Part shown: one piece after another, positions 8,483 through 18,858 of the stretch | How the letters are laid out: every line of letters starts with the position of its first letter | Numbering within the stretch: the first letter of the stretch is position 1 | Source of the DNA: Rhodopirellula halodulae | Lineage (GTDB): Bacteria > Planctomycetota > Planctomycetia > Pirellulales > Pirellulaceae | Length of the DNA stretch: 64,000 nucleotides | Reading direction: 5' to 3' | Assembly (NCBI RefSeq): GCF_020966775.1 | Contig: NZ_JAJKFV010000030.1 | Location: 303,974-367,973, forward strand | Position numbers and translations under genes: made by a program | The notes under the pieces: model-generated | The model's input: the letters and a program-made list of their open reading frames with translations, nothing else | The model's database searches: none | What the model was told of the DNA's origin: nothing

Positions 8483-9601
8483 TCAGTCGTTCGGGGTTGT
8501 CGGTATTGGAAGCTCATCTGCGGCAGCGAGACATGCTTTGGGCAAGGTCACGTCGATCCGAGTTCCTTGCTGTTGAGTTTGAGGAGTCGAACCGGCATCG
8601 CTGGACGTTGATTCGGTCTCCCAATACCCATCTTGAATATTGATGCGTCCGCCAAGGGCTTGGGTCACGTTACGTACTAGGTACAGTCCCAAACCGGTAC
8701 CTTGCTTGCTGCGTTCCAATTCGTTTCCCAAACGCACAAAGCGACCAAACACTTTCCGCCTTAGGTTGGCTGGGATTCCGGTCCCGTTGTCGAGAACGGA
8801 AACCACCACATCGCCGCCCGAGGTGCACTTCGCGGACAACCGGACTCGCGGTGGCGAGCCACCGTATTTGATCGCATTGTCGATCAGGTTTCGAAACAGA
8901 ATTTCGACTTGGACGACCGGTGCATGAACCAGGATCGGTGGGCACTCAATTTCGACGACTTCGATCGGCATTTTGTGACGAACACAGGCTCCTTGAGCAC
9001 AGTTCGTCAAAACGGTGGCCAAGTCCAGATCCGCGGCCTCGTAAGCTTCACCACCACGTTCCACTCGCGCCGCATCCAACAGGTGGTTGATCAAATTGTC
9101 CAAACGCTCCACATCCTCCAGCATGATGTTGTGGAACTCGGCTTGCTGATCCAGGCTGACCTCATGCCGCGTCATCGTTTGAAGGTACAGCTTGAGCGAC
9201 GCGATGGGACTCTTGAGTTCATGCGTGACTGAATCGATGAAGTTCGATTGTCGGCGGTTCAAGTTGAACGCTTTGACAGACAGTGTCAGGTAAGCGATCA
9301 CCCCTGCAAGCACAGCGACCAACAACGGGGCTCCCGCACCCAACATGACCCAGAACATTCCCGATGAAGAATCGTTGCGCACCGCACCCCAGACCGTTCC
9401 GCTGATCCAAACGGCGGTCAAAAGAACGACGAGCACGATCATCACGACTCCCAGCGTGACGGGAGTTCGCAACGTCAACGGTCGGTGATGAATGGGAGGA
9501 ACGATGGTCGAGCCTTTCTCGGGTCGGAACTTGATTCGGTCAGTCGCGAGACGAATCGTTTCGCGGCTTGCGGTGATGGGGGGTGTGACATCCGAACTCA
9601 T
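8483..9601 (-). CDS. Membrane-bound sensor histidine kinase
   Basis: 372 residues. Two membrane helices at about 47-71 and 81-105 are separated by only ten residues, so there is almost no extracytoplasmic sensor domain. The HisKA domain carries the phospho-accepting His127 in SVTHELKSP. The HATPase domain shows the N box (NLIDNAIKYGG, about 238-248), G1 DNGTGIP (271-277), the F-box FGRFVRLG and G2 GTGLGLYLV (from 301). No response regulator is adjacent, so it is an orphan whose partner lies elsewhere. With so short a sensor loop it may sense through the membrane or a partner protein. The family assignment is firm; the signal is unknown. Confidence 0.9.
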   Translation of the reverse strand: MSSDVTPPITASRETIRLATDRIKFRPEKGSTIVPPIHHRPLTLRTPVTLGVVMIVLVVLLTAVWISGTVWGAVRNDSSSGMFWVMLGAGAPLLVAVLAGVIAYLTLSVKAFNLNRRQSNFIDSVTHELKSPIASLKLYLQTMTRHEVSLDQQAEFHNIMLEDVERLDNLINHLLDAARVERGGEAYEAADLDLATVLTNCAQGACVRHKMPIEVVEIECPPILVHAPVVQVEILFRNLIDNAIKYGGSPPRVRLSAKCTSGGDVVVSVLDNGTGIPANLRRKVFGRFVRLGNELERSKQGTGLGLYLVRNVTQALGGRINIQDGYWETESTSSDAGSTPQTQQQGTRIDVTLPKACLAAADELPIPTTPND

Positions 9602-9856
9602 TGCTGCTCAAGCATCAAGATTCGGGATGTCGTCGGATTTCTTTTTGCAATTCAGGCGGCCCGCGAATTGCGTCGTCCATTCTCCTGCGGTTTGCTATCG
9701 GGCGGGGACGTTGGTCAGAGGTGTGCGAAGTGGCGGAAAGAACTCCTCAAAAGTTCTCCAAAATTTCGGCTCCGGCCATGACGCCAGTTGCCCAAGCGGC
9801 AATAATGACACAATTGGAGGCGGCCGTCTCCTGAAAAGCCACGCGGGGTTAGGATC
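9602..9856. other. Divergent intergenic region
   Basis: About 255 bases between the start of the minus-strand histidine kinase and the plus-strand ABC operon, so it should hold both promoters. I could not pick out a clear promoter or operator. The longer reading frames that cross it run through the neighbouring genes and are judged spurious. Confidence 0.4.
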
Positions 9857-10303
9857 ATGCGTGCCGAAGCGCAAAAACGACAGTATTCCGAGAGAACTCT
9901 TCAGCAGGTTCGGCTGGACAGCGTCCGCGCACTCGCCAAGGTACGGTTCTGTCCCGACACGAGCGAAATCGTGCGGTTGCAATGCGTCGACGATCGAGCC
10001 GAATCGGAGAACAATTTCGGCAACCAATTGTGGTACTTCGAAGGTCGCGGCGTCGATGAAGGCCATCACCGACAGGACATCTTTGGCGTGGTCGAATACC
10101 AGGTTCAATTTGGATTGTTGGAATTGGTGGAGGACGGCGTTTTTGACACCCCCCAAGAGCGAGAGCGATTTCGCTGCCTGTACGACCGCGAAGTCAGCCG
10201 GCCGAGCTGGGGGCATCCTGCACATCGCTTGTTGATCGCCGGAGTGATCGCAGTTGCCGCTGCCACCCTGATCGCTTTGACGCTGAGAAATTTGCTCGCG
10301 TGA
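9857..10303 (+). CDS. Hypothetical protein with C-terminal membrane anchor
   Basis: 148 residues, family not recognised. The body is soluble and acidic, and one hydrophobic helix at about 123-146 (LLIAGVIAVAAATLIALTL) forms a tail anchor. Its stop overlaps the GTG start of the ABC ATPase (GTGA), so it is the first gene of the ABC transporter operon. It may be an accessory or regulatory subunit of that transporter. There is no sequence motif to support a more exact role. Confidence 0.68.
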   Translation: MRAEAQKRQYSERTLQQVRLDSVRALAKVRFCPDTSEIVRLQCVDDRAESENNFGNQLWYFEGRGVDEGHHRQDIFGVVEYQVQFGLLELVEDGVFDTPQERERFRCLYDREVSRPSWGHPAHRLLIAGVIAVAAATLIALTLRNLLA

Positions 10304-11379
10304 GTTCGACCGTCGCCGATCCGATGGAGGACGCAACTGTCCCGGAAGCTGAACCCAGCGTCGCCGGGACGATCGTCGCGGTGGACGGACTGAAAAAAGT
10401 CTATCGAAGCGGGTGGCTCAAAAGCGGACAGGTGCAGGCGTTGTCTGGCGTCACCTTGCACGCCGACGCCGGACAAGTGTTTGGTTTGCTGGGGCCCAAT
10501 GGCGCGGGCAAGACAACGCTGATCAAGATCTTGCTCGGTGTCATTCGTTCAACGGGCGGATCAGCGTCGTTGTTCGGGCTTCCCGCCGGTTCCGCCGCGG
10601 CGCGCCGACGCGTTGGCTACCTACCTGAATCGCTTCGGGTCGACCGTCATCACACCGCACGCACCGCGCTGAAGTACTACGGTCGACTCAGCGGTTTGGA
10701 CGCGGCAATTATCCAACAACGCAGTGACGAGTTGTTGAAGCTGGTCGGTTTGGAAGGTCGAGACCGAGAATCGGTGAAGCGGTTCAGCAAGGGCATGTTG
10801 CAACGTCTGGGACTCGCACAAGCCTTGATGCACGATCCGGACTTGCTCGTTCTGGACGAACCCACGGATGGACTGGATCCGGTCGGACGTTCGGAAGTTC
10901 GACGCGTTATTGAGCGACTGCGTGATTCGGGAAAAACAATCTTCCTCAACAGTCACATCTTGCACGAAGTCGAATTGGTCTGCACTCATTTGGCCATCAT
11001 GGCCAAGGGACGAGTTCTGGCTTCGGGACCCATCGGGCAGTTGAGCGGCCCGGGCCTCGAAGTCCCAACGTCGTCGTTAACGATCCACATGGACTTGGAG
11101 GTAGAACGATCGCGGTTGGAGACACTGCAATCGGAGTTGGAACCGATGATGGGGTCGGATGCGGCGTGGCAATTGGTGCGTTCCAGTCCGGACACCGATC
11201 GTTGGCGAGTACAACTGAGTTGTGATGACCAATCCGATGTGGATGCGACGGTCGATGTGATTCGTGAATACCAAGCATCAATCCTGATGTTGCAACCGCA
11301 TCGGCACACGCTGGAAGACACATTCATGCAACTGGTTCGACAGGCACACTCGCCCGTGGAGCCGGACGTGTTGAACTGA
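10300..11379 (+). CDS. ABC transporter ATP-binding protein (CcmA/NatA/NosF type)
   Basis: 359 residues. Walker A GPNGAGKTT is at 65-73, the signature FSKGMLQRL near 162-170 in the variant form usual for this subfamily, and Walker B LLVLDEP at 182-188, followed by the D-loop GLDPVG. The switch region HILHEVE follows. A C-terminal regulatory domain of about 110 residues comes after the ATPase core. The start is a GTG that overlaps the previous stop. A large permease follows after 121 bases, so the two are taken as one exporter. Substrate unknown. Transporters of this group often act on drugs, copper-enzyme maturation or exopolymer. Confidence 0.9.
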   Translation: MSSTVADPMEDATVPEAEPSVAGTIVAVDGLKKVYRSGWLKSGQVQALSGVTLHADAGQVFGLLGPNGAGKTTLIKILLGVIRSTGGSASLFGLPAGSAAARRRVGYLPESLRVDRHHTARTALKYYGRLSGLDAAIIQQRSDELLKLVGLEGRDRESVKRFSKGMLQRLGLAQALMHDPDLLVLDEPTDGLDPVGRSEVRRVIERLRDSGKTIFLNSHILHEVELVCTHLAIMAKGRVLASGPIGQLSGPGLEVPTSSLTIHMDLEVERSRLETLQSELEPMMGSDAAWQLVRSSPDTDRWRVQLSCDDQSDVDATVDVIREYQASILMLQPHRHTLEDTFMQLVRQAHSPVEPDVLN

Positions 11380-11500
11380 GAGCTGCGTTGACTTGAGAAA
11401 CGAAGCGAGCGATCAACTCGGATCTTTTTTTTCGCGATGTTTTCGTCGACCTCTGAATCTTTGCCCCGTACTTCGTGAATTTTGAAACAGGAGTCTGACG

Positions 11501-14044
11501 TTGAATTGGCGTCCGTATTTCGCCGTCATCTGGGACTCGTTTCACGCCGCGATGGCTTCGCGTGTGTTGTGGGCTGCGATGCTGGCCATCTGGGTTCTGT
11601 TGGGTTTGCTGGCACCGATCGGTGTTCGAGAAGACTACACCACAACGTTCCGTTGGTTCGATGTCTACAACGGGACTCGCATGAAAGCCATGTTGGCACA
11701 GGGCATGGTTGATCCGAGTCTGGACGACAAGCCTTTGGGACGAATTGCCAGTGCGATGCCCGAGGAACTGTCTCGCAAGCTCAAACGCGTTGGTGAAGGC
11801 GACGAGGTCCGCATTCCCTTGCCAATGTTGACGGACGCGTTGAACGATTTGATCGATCAGCAGTACAAGGAGCTGAGATCGGATCAGGACGCGGTGGATG
11901 AAATCGATGGCGACGAAGCACAACAGCAACCCAAACAATCTTGGTACGACGCAAACGTTTGGTCAGAAACGGTTCGCCTCAGGGAGCTCCGCGAATTGGA
12001 TGACACACCGGACGATGAACTTTCCGATTCGTTGATCCGACGCCGCGCACGTTTGCGAGTGGAAGCTGCTTTGCCGGGAGTCTTCGAGGCGAGAAGTGCT
12101 CGTTCAGTCTTGCTGACCTACGGCACGCTGGACTTTCCGACAGGATTTGAGATCGACCGTGCGCGTTTTGAATCGCTTTTCAATCAGTTTGTGATTCCGA
12201 CGCTTGTGCACTGGTTGCTCGGTTTCGTGCTGGTTTTCTTAGGCGTGTTGGTCACGGCATCGATTATCCCTGACATGCTGCAAGCCGGTTCTTTGCACTT
12301 GTTGCTGAGCAAGCCCGTATCGCGGCCCGCTCTGTTGATCGCAAAATTTGTGGGCGGGTGCGCATTTGTGTTCCTTTGCGTTGCACAACTGGTCATTGGG
12401 TTGTACTTGATCGCTGGGATCCGACTGGAGATATGGAACCCCAGGATTTTGTGGTGCATTCCGGTCGCGGTGTTCCTCTTTGCAGTTTTCTTCAGTGTTT
12501 CCGTACCAGCAGGACTGAAGTGGCGTTCGCCAATCATCTCGATCGCCGCAGCCGGTGCTCTGGCGGCGATCTGCGTTGTCTTCAGCGTCATCGCGGGCGT
12601 TTTTGATACTCGCATTGTTCAACCGGATCGAATCGCCGGCATGGTTCATGTGGGTGACGATCTGATTGCGGTGACGGCCGGTGGCGGCATGAATCGTCTC
12701 GACGAAGACGGTTCGCGCTGGGTCGAGATGATGGAAAGCAAAGCCATGTCCAACGATCGCGTTCTACGTCCCGTCGCGATCGACAATGACCATGTGCTCA
12801 CCGCACGAATTCGAAACGGTAAGTTCAATCCGTTTGGCTCCGGCTCGTTGGATTTGATCGTGCTGGATCGCGGCAACGATTGGAAGCCACAGCCAGGGTT
12901 GCGTTTGCCGACGGCCACCGAGCGTCTGATGGTCATCAACCGAAACGAAGCATCCGGTTCAGGACAAACACTGGCGATCAATACAGCCGACATGTTGATC
13001 ACCACCAACGGTCAAATTTTGGAATCGATCGGCAAGGAACCGGAAGATGATGCGGATGACAACTCTGCGACACCTGATGGTGAAGGCCGGTCACCAAGAG
13101 GCGCTTCATCCAATTCAATTGGAGCTTGGTTGGGGACACTGATGACCATGCAAGGTGGCGCAACGGAGGATTTCGTTTCGATCCTGCCAAAGAATGTCGT
13201 TTTGCGTCCACCCATTCGACTGGCGTTGCCTTTGACGGGTGGCGCGAAGTCTGACTCTGATTCGGAAGCCAAGTTGTGGGTCTTGAACGGCGGTCAGTTG
13301 CAGTGCTTGCAAGCAGATGGAGATCCGGTTGCGAACGTCTGGTTGCGAACCGTCAACGTCGACCTGCCCCACGATGACACGCCGTTGCCACCGGTCTTGG
13401 CGGCGGCATCGAAATACGTCATCGCGAGCACCGGGGATGAGCAAGCCCATGTGATCGACGCCGAAACGGGCGAAGAATTGATTCAATGCGAATGGCCCAA
13501 TGAGATTGCTCCTCTGGCGATTCATGCGATCGCAGAGAATCAATTCTTTGTTGTCACGACCGACGGTGACGGCCATCTCATGCGGGTTGTCGCCGACGAG
13601 TCTGGTGATGGTTGGCTCGAGATCATTTCAACAATCAATACCGATGACATTGAATCGGTTCTTGTCGACGCGTCCGACACGGAAGAGGTCGTGCGTTTGG
13701 CTCTGGCTCATGATGTCGATCGGATCAGTATCTATCGGACATCAAAAGCGGAAAAGGGACGGTTTGAACTGATGGAAACAATCGAACCGGAACGATCGTT
13801 TTGGCGTCGAATTGATCGTTACGCCGTGGGGTTGCTGGAGCTTCTCACGCCCCAAGTCCTCGCACTCGGCGACACCACGGCTGGGATGGTTTCCGGGAAA
13901 CAGGCCTTCATCATCAACGGCGGCGACATGGAGACCGGCGAAGTGGTCCGCTATGGAATCCTCCGTCCCATCCTCAGTTGCGGCGTTTTCATCGTGGTGA
14001 TGTTGAGCCTGAGCTGCCTTTATTTTGCCCGCAGCGATTTCTAG
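11501..14044 (+). CDS. ABC-2-type permease with a ~440-residue inserted domain
   Basis: 847 residues starting at a TTG with a good AGGAG site seven bases before it. Helices are seen at about 22-41, 231-255, 276-305, 316-336 and 345-369, and a last one at about 818-842. Between helices five and six lies a soluble region of about 440 residues with beta-strand-rich repeats; segments such as VIDAETGEELIQ resemble PQQ/WD-type propeller blades. By the helix pattern the insert should face the outside. It follows its ATPase in the same operon. This is an ABC-2-like membrane subunit with an unusual extracytoplasmic domain that might bind substrate or cell-wall polymer. The function of the insert is inference. 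Confidence 0.78.
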   Translation: MNWRPYFAVIWDSFHAAMASRVLWAAMLAIWVLLGLLAPIGVREDYTTTFRWFDVYNGTRMKAMLAQGMVDPSLDDKPLGRIASAMPEELSRKLKRVGEGDEVRIPLPMLTDALNDLIDQQYKELRSDQDAVDEIDGDEAQQQPKQSWYDANVWSETVRLRELRELDDTPDDELSDSLIRRRARLRVEAALPGVFEARSARSVLLTYGTLDFPTGFEIDRARFESLFNQFVIPTLVHWLLGFVLVFLGVLVTASIIPDMLQAGSLHLLLSKPVSRPALLIAKFVGGCAFVFLCVAQLVIGLYLIAGIRLEIWNPRILWCIPVAVFLFAVFFSVSVPAGLKWRSPIISIAAAGALAAICVVFSVIAGVFDTRIVQPDRIAGMVHVGDDLIAVTAGGGMNRLDEDGSRWVEMMESKAMSNDRVLRPVAIDNDHVLTARIRNGKFNPFGSGSLDLIVLDRGNDWKPQPGLRLPTATERLMVINRNEASGSGQTLAINTADMLITTNGQILESIGKEPEDDADDNSATPDGEGRSPRGASSNSIGAWLGTLMTMQGGATEDFVSILPKNVVLRPPIRLALPLTGGAKSDSDSEAKLWVLNGGQLQCLQADGDPVANVWLRTVNVDLPHDDTPLPPVLAAASKYVIASTGDEQAHVIDAETGEELIQCEWPNEIAPLAIHAIAENQFFVVTTDGDGHLMRVVADESGDGWLEIISTINTDDIESVLVDASDTEEVVRLALAHDVDRISIYRTSKAEKGRFELMETIEPERSFWRRIDRYAVGLLELLTPQVLALGDTTAGMVSGKQAFIINGGDMETGEVVRYGILRPILSCGVFIVVMLSLSCLYFARSDF

Positions 14045-14286
14045 AAAGTTTCTTTCGCGACGGGTCGCATTTGCCTGACCAAGTCGCTTCAGAGTGATTG
14101 CGTTAATGCGCAAACGTCGCGTGTGTGATTGTGGGTGGTAACGGTTGTCGTGTTTTCGACGACTAGGAAAGAAGAGCAACCGCACAATCAGTCGGTACGC
14201 GACCACCACGCCCGAAATGAAGGGGTAGGTTTGATCAGCCCCAACCACCATTCATTCAATTTCGGAAGAGTAAGAGGGGCATTGCT

Positions 14287-14712
14287 ATGTGCGAACACAA
14301 ACGAGTGTTGTTCGTTGATGACGACGCAATCATTTTGCGTGTCATGCGGCGCAGTCTCGGGGACGTCTATGACGTGGAAGTCGCAAATTCCGGGCAAGCA
14401 GCGCTAGAGATTTTGTCAAACGAGGGGCCGTTTGACTGTCTCGTCAGCGACATGCGTATGCCACAGATGGATGGTGTCGAATTGGTCAATCGTGTGGAAA
14501 CGGGGCACCCGCGATTGCCGTGCATCATTCTGACTGGCAACCAGGACGAGGAAAGCGAACTGCGTGCGAAGAACGATTGCAACGCGTTTCGACTGCTAAA
14601 CAAACCTTGTCCTCGAGATGAAATCATCGAGTCGATCGAAGATGCCATCCGCAGTGCCGAGAATTCCAATCCAAATCCAATCGAGCGATCGAGGCAAGTC
14701 ACCTCCGTCTAG
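14287..14712 (+). CDS. Single-domain response regulator (CheY-like receiver)
   Basis: 141 residues, a receiver domain only. The acidic cluster is at Asp11-13 (FVDDD), the phospho-acceptor is Asp55 in SDMRMPQMDG, the switch Thr is in ILTGNQ (about 83), and the conserved Lys106 is in NKPC. There is no output domain, so it should act by protein contact or as a phosphate relay. It lies 52 bases before a large sensor kinase on the same strand and is probably its partner. A SD-like AAGAGGGG lies about ten bases ahead of the ATG. Confidence 0.9.
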   Translation: MCEHKRVLFVDDDAIILRVMRRSLGDVYDVEVANSGQAALEILSNEGPFDCLVSDMRMPQMDGVELVNRVETGHPRLPCIILTGNQDEESELRAKNDCNAFRLLNKPCPRDEIIESIEDAIRSAENSNPNPIERSRQVTSV

Positions 14713-14764
14713 TCGCGATTGGATTCGCGATGCAAAAGTCATCCAGTGGATAGGACTCAATTCA

Positions 14765-17700
14765 ATGAAACGGTTCGTTTTTCTGGCGTTGATCACGCTT
14801 GTGATCGGCTTCCTCGCGACATTCGCGACGATGGAGGTCGTTCGCCATAGCGCGCTACGACATGATCATCAGCGTTTTGATCGCTTGGCAGACAAAGTCC
14901 AGAGCGAATACCAGCGACGGATGAAGGAAAATGAACTTGGTTTGATTGCAGTTCAGTGCCTCTTCTCAGCTCGTGAGCGGGTCGAATTCGACGAGTTCAA
15001 TCAATTGATTCAACGCATCCGAATGAAAGACGATGTGTTGGACGCGGCGGCGTTTGGATACTTGGAGGTCGTTCCCGATACGCCTGATGCAATCCAAGCA
15101 TTCAAGGAGGAACTGGCTGACTATGATCTGCCAAGTTGGAAAGTGTTCACCCCGAGCGATGCTGGCGTCGAAGGCCAAATCCCTTCGGAAGCAGCGTTGG
15201 TTCCTGGTCGCTTCCTTATCAAGTTCATCGAAAGCGACACTCGATACAGCCACCTGATCGGACTGGACATGTCCACGGAAAAGGTGCGTCGAGCGACCGC
15301 AGAATTGGCCGCCAGAACTGGCGATGCGTGTATCTCTCCACGTCTGCAACTTGTCAGTGACGCACCCGATGCCGCCGGCTTTCTGTGGTTTGTCCCTCAC
15401 TATCATGGCAACCCATCCAACGAAGAAGAACGCCTCGCGAACATCTTGGGATGGGTTGGAATGGCGGTCGACACCGAGTCATTGTTCGGTGGTTTGGACG
15501 CCATCACCGAAGGCGAATTAGGGTACAAGTTGTCGATCGTGGAGGAAGACGGGCGTGCCTTTCAGCTCATCGCCAGTGCCAGCAAACCAAATGCGGACTT
15601 CCCGCGGATGAAAAGGACATTGCTGGAAAAGTCCGGAAAACAAGTTTGGCGAATCGATGTTTACCCCACTTCGCGTTTCTCAACCACGGTGCCTTCCACG
15701 GTTTGGGCCGTTGGGTTGGGTGGCGGCTGTTGCACGTTGTTGGTCTCGGCATTGGTGTTGCTGCTGGGAGTCAGCGCGTACCGGGCCCGCAAAATGGCTG
15801 ATCGGATGACGCTTGATCTTCGCCGCTTGGCCATGGTCGCGAAGCGGACGACCAACGGGGTGATCATCACCGATAACGAGCGAAGAATCACCTGGGTCAA
15901 CGAAGGCTTCACCCGCATTACGGGATACACATTGGAAGAAGTGGTCGGCAAAGTCCCGGGCAGGATTCTTCAGTGCGAACAAACTGACAGCAACACCGTC
16001 AATCAGATCCGCAGTGCGCTGAACGCAAAAGAGGGATTCTGTGGCGAGTTACTGAACAAGAAGAAAGACGGCACTTTGTATTGGGTCTATCTCGATATTC
16101 AGCCGTTGTACGATGACGAAGGTTACATGCTGGGTTACCTCTCCATCGAAAATGATGTCTCCGATTCGCGCCTGGCGGCGGAAGGGTTGGAACGAGCCAA
16201 CCGCCGGACGCAATATGCCTTGGACGGCGGGAAGATGTCTTTGTGGGATTGGGATATTGAAAGTGGAATCGTCACTTACGACAGTCGTTGCGAGAGCATC
16301 ACCGGACACACCAGCGACCCGGATGGCGACAAGATCGAAGTCTGGTTTGACCGAATCTACCGAGGCGACTTGGCTGAGGTGAAGCGAAATATTGATCGTT
16401 GTATCGCAGGCGAAACCGAATACTTCGAAATTGAATGGCGTTGCCTGTTGGAGGACGGAAACTACAACTGGCTGTTCGCTCGCGGACAGGCACTCTCTCG
16501 AGATGAGAACGGAGTTGCCACCGTAATGGCTGGTACAACGATGGAAATCAACGAACGCAAACGGGTCGAGCTCGCACTGGTCGAGAGCGAAAAGCGTTCG
16601 CAAGCCATTTTCAAGACATCGCAGGACGGATTCTTGTTCTTGCGTGGTGCGGAAATTGTGGACTGCAACCCGCGAGCACTCGAGATGTATGGATTTGATT
16701 CGGTGGAAGAGATCTCCGGAACCAATGTGGTCAGTTTGTCGCCGGAGTATCAACCCGGCGGTGAGCTGTCAGAAGTTTTGGGGCATCAGCTCATCGAGAA
16801 AATTCATGAAAAGGGGGCGTTGCATTTCGAATGGACTCATCAATCCAAGGATGGACGAACGTTCGAGTGTGATATTTCTGTCGCCGCATTTCGATTGTCA
16901 GGCGAAGAGTACATGCAAGCGGTGGTTCGGGACATCTCGAGCAAAAATCAGATGCGTCGCCAACTGTCTCAAACTCAAAAGCTGGAAAGCATCGGTCAAT
17001 TGGCGGCCGGTGTAGCTCACGAGATCAACACGCCAATGCAATGTGTGTTTGGAAACGTTGAGTACCTCAGCAGTGCCGTCGAAAAAGTGTTCTCGTTGAC
17101 CGAGGCCTATCGCAAAGTTGGGGGCGTCGGTGAGCAGATTGTCAACGACGACGAGACCATACGCATGGCCGAGAAGAAATGTCGCTTCGATGATCTGAAG
17201 ATCGACATCAGCGAATCGATTGAGGAGGCGCATGATGCGTCGAACCGAGTGATCGAAATCGTCCGCGCGATGAAAACAATGTCGCATCCTGGATCGGCCG
17301 CCAAACAACTGACCAATCTGAACCAACTGGTCCATGACGCGACAACAGTGGCCAGAAATCACTGGAAATATGTCGCGGAACTTGAGTTTCAATTGGACGA
17401 TACGATTGATTTGCTGCCGATGTATGCGGCGCCGATGAGCCAAGTCATTTTGAACCTGGTCGTGAACTCAGCCGATGCAATTGGGGAAAAAGTCGGCAAG
17501 GAACCAGACGAACTCGGCAAGATCACCGTTTCGACGGTCAACGAAGGCGATCACGTTTGCATCAAGGTGCGAGATTCAGGAGATGGGATGCCGGAAGACG
17601 TTCGACGCCGGGTGTTCGATCCATTCTTCACGACCAAAGAAGTTGGAAAGGGGACCGGGCAAGGACTCGCGATCGCCTATGACGTTGTTGTCAATCAACA

Positions 17701-17857
17701 TCACGGTTCGATTCAGGTCGATTCAACGCCCTCGCAAGGGACTTGCTTTACCGTCCGATTGCCGACGAATCAGGAGACATCCGAAAATGCAATGATCGGG
17801 GCTCCTGTTTCAAACAGCACTGACGCTGGACCACTCAATTCAACTCTGATTTCTTAA
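14765..17857 (+). CDS. CHASE/PAS sensor histidine kinase
   Basis: 1030 residues from the ATG at 14765. An upstream in-frame codon at 14618 would run through the response regulator gene and is rejected. Membrane helices lie at about 5-22 and 311-337. The periplasmic part between them (55-290) has the character of a CHASE domain. Three PAS domains follow at roughly 350-465, 480-600 and 610-725; the second includes an [13 protein letters not shown] PAC segment. The dimerisation domain has His752 in GVAHEINTP, and the ATPase has [17 protein letters not shown] and FDPFFTTK followed by GKGTGQGL. It pairs with the receiver just upstream. The stop overlaps the tail of the convergent peptidase gene by four bases. 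Confidence 0.9.
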   Translation: MKRFVFLALITLVIGFLATFATMEVVRHSALRHDHQRFDRLADKVQSEYQRRMKENELGLIAVQCLFSARERVEFDEFNQLIQRIRMKDDVLDAAAFGYLEVVPDTPDAIQAFKEELADYDLPSWKVFTPSDAGVEGQIPSEAALVPGRFLIKFIESDTRYSHLIGLDMSTEKVRRATAELAARTGDACISPRLQLVSDAPDAAGFLWFVPHYHGNPSNEEERLANILGWVGMAVDTESLFGGLDAITEGELGYKLSIVEEDGRAFQLIASASKPNADFPRMKRTLLEKSGKQVWRIDVYPTSRFSTTVPSTVWAVGLGGGCCTLLVSALVLLLGVSAYRARKMADRMTLDLRRLAMVAKRTTNGVIITDNERRITWVNEGFTRITGYTLEEVVGKVPGRILQCEQTDSNTVNQIRSALNAKEGFCGELLNKKKDGTLYWVYLDIQPLYDDEGYMLGYLSIENDVSDSRLAAEGLERANRRTQYALDGGKMSLWDWDIESGIVTYDSRCESITGHTSDPDGDKIEVWFDRIYRGDLAEVKRNIDRCIAGETEYFEIEWRCLLEDGNYNWLFARGQALSRDENGVATVMAGTTMEINERKRVELALVESEKRSQAIFKTSQDGFLFLRGAEIVDCNPRALEMYGFDSVEEISGTNVVSLSPEYQPGGELSEVLGHQLIEKIHEKGALHFEWTHQSKDGRTFECDISVAAFRLSGEEYMQAVVRDISSKNQMRRQLSQTQKLESIGQLAAGVAHEINTPMQCVFGNVEYLSSAVEKVFSLTEAYRKVGGVGEQIVNDDETIRMAEKKCRFDDLKIDISESIEEAHDASNRVIEIVRAMKTMSHPGSAAKQLTNLNQLVHDATTVARNHWKYVAELEFQLDDTIDLLPMYAAPMSQVILNLVVNSADAIGEKVGKEPDELGKITVSTVNEGDHVCIKVRDSGDGMPEDVRRRVFDPFFTTKEVGKGTGQGLAIAYDVVVNQHHGSIQVDSTPSQGTCFTVRLPTNQETSENAMIGAPVSNSTDAGPLNSTLIS

Positions 17858-18354
17858 ATTGCGTCGTCAGAACGATCGTTCATCGCTGGCGATAAAAGGT
17901 GGATGCAATCTCGCCGGAATCGGTGATACCCCAGCGGAATCGTGGCGAAGCAATAAAGGCCAAGCAACCACGCGGGCGTTCCATTCTGAAGCAGTCGTGA
18001 CGAATCCAACTGAGCGTCGCCCGCGAACCACCCAACCGCCATATAGGTCCCATTGGCCAACAGACAAAAATTCGCGAGGAACCACGCGAATCGATGACCC
18101 AGCAGCATCGCGGTGGTGACCGGCACGAGAACGCCCAAAACTGGACCGGCCCAGAGAGTCACCAAGGGGTTGGGGTCGGGAGCGTGAATCGAGTAAGGCA
18201 ATCGCCACGGTGCTAAATCGACCGTGACCAATGTTGCTCCGGAGACCCATCCGCCGATCAAATGTCCAAACTCGTGTGACTCAATCATCACGACCCAGCC
18301 GACAAGCATTCCACCGAGTAGCAACCATACGTCGCGGGCATTCGAGTGACGCAT
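17854..18354 (-). CDS. Membrane protein with M50-like HEFGH motif
   Basis: 166 residues with four or five hydrophobic segments. The motif HEFGH at 27-31 inside the first helical hairpin matches the zinc-binding HExxH of M50/site-2-type membrane proteases. An Asn-Pro pair in PNPLVTLWAGP may serve as the second motif, where classic members have an (N/D)PDG signature. It is short for the M50 family, and the third ligand is not certain. It may be an inactive or minimal relative. Its 3' end overlaps the convergent sensor kinase by four bases. Confidence 0.65.
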   Translation of the reverse strand: MRHSNARDVWLLLGGMLVGWVVMIESHEFGHLIGGWVSGATLVTVDLAPWRLPYSIHAPDPNPLVTLWAGPVLGVLVPVTTAMLLGHRFAWFLANFCLLANGTYMAVGWFAGDAQLDSSRLLQNGTPAWLLGLYCFATIPLGYHRFRRDCIHLLSPAMNDRSDDAI

Positions 18355-18376
18355 TCGCCTGTACCCAGTTGTTCGC

Positions 18377-18793
18377 TCACTGAGGTCCCGTCATCTCCCA
18401 AACGACGCCTCGAGTGGTTTGCGGATCGATGAAGCCAGCTTTCTTTCCAAGCACACCGTCATGAGGCGTCTCGCTCTTCGGCTTCATGCTTCGATCGCTC
18501 AATTGGTCAAACGTTTTTTTGACATCGTCGCACTCAAAGCACAAGTGATGCAAAGCCTCACCACGTTGTTTGAGATGTTCTTGCAACGGATGGTCCTCCG
18601 TGAGTGGCTGGACCAATTGAAGGTGCAAGTTCCCCATGTCCAAATGGGTCAAACGAACTTGCCCTGATTCAATCCGTTCATCGATCAATACCGAAAGCCC
18701 CAACTGGTCACGGTAGAACGCCAGGGCTTCGTCCGTATCACGCACGACGATAGCGATGTGATCCAAACGGTGAAAGAGAGGCGGTTGCGACAT
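18377..18793 (-). CDS. mce: Methylmalonyl-CoA epimerase-like VOC protein
   Basis: 138 residues from the ATG at 18793 (the reading frame is open 19 codons further upstream without a good start). It belongs to the vicinal-oxygen-chelate superfamily with the two-module layout: FHRLDHIAIVV at the start, HLQLVQP in the middle, ALHHLCFECDD, and FIDPQTTRGVVWE at the end. The family converts (2R)- and (2S)-methylmalonyl-CoA in propionate metabolism. The conserved His and Glu metal ligands appear present. No mutase gene is near, so a different VOC role remains possible, though the GVLGKKAGFIDP and TRGVVWE segments favour the epimerase. Confidence 0.78.
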   Translation of the reverse strand: MSQPPLFHRLDHIAIVVRDTDEALAFYRDQLGLSVLIDERIESGQVRLTHLDMGNLHLQLVQPLTEDHPLQEHLKQRGEALHHLCFECDDVKKTFDQLSDRSMKPKSETPHDGVLGKKAGFIDPQTTRGVVWEMTGPQ

Positions 18794-18858
18794 CGTGGTT
18801 AAGATCCAATGTTTATTTTCATAGAAGATTGGTAAGCCGTCATCGAGCATCGAGGACG

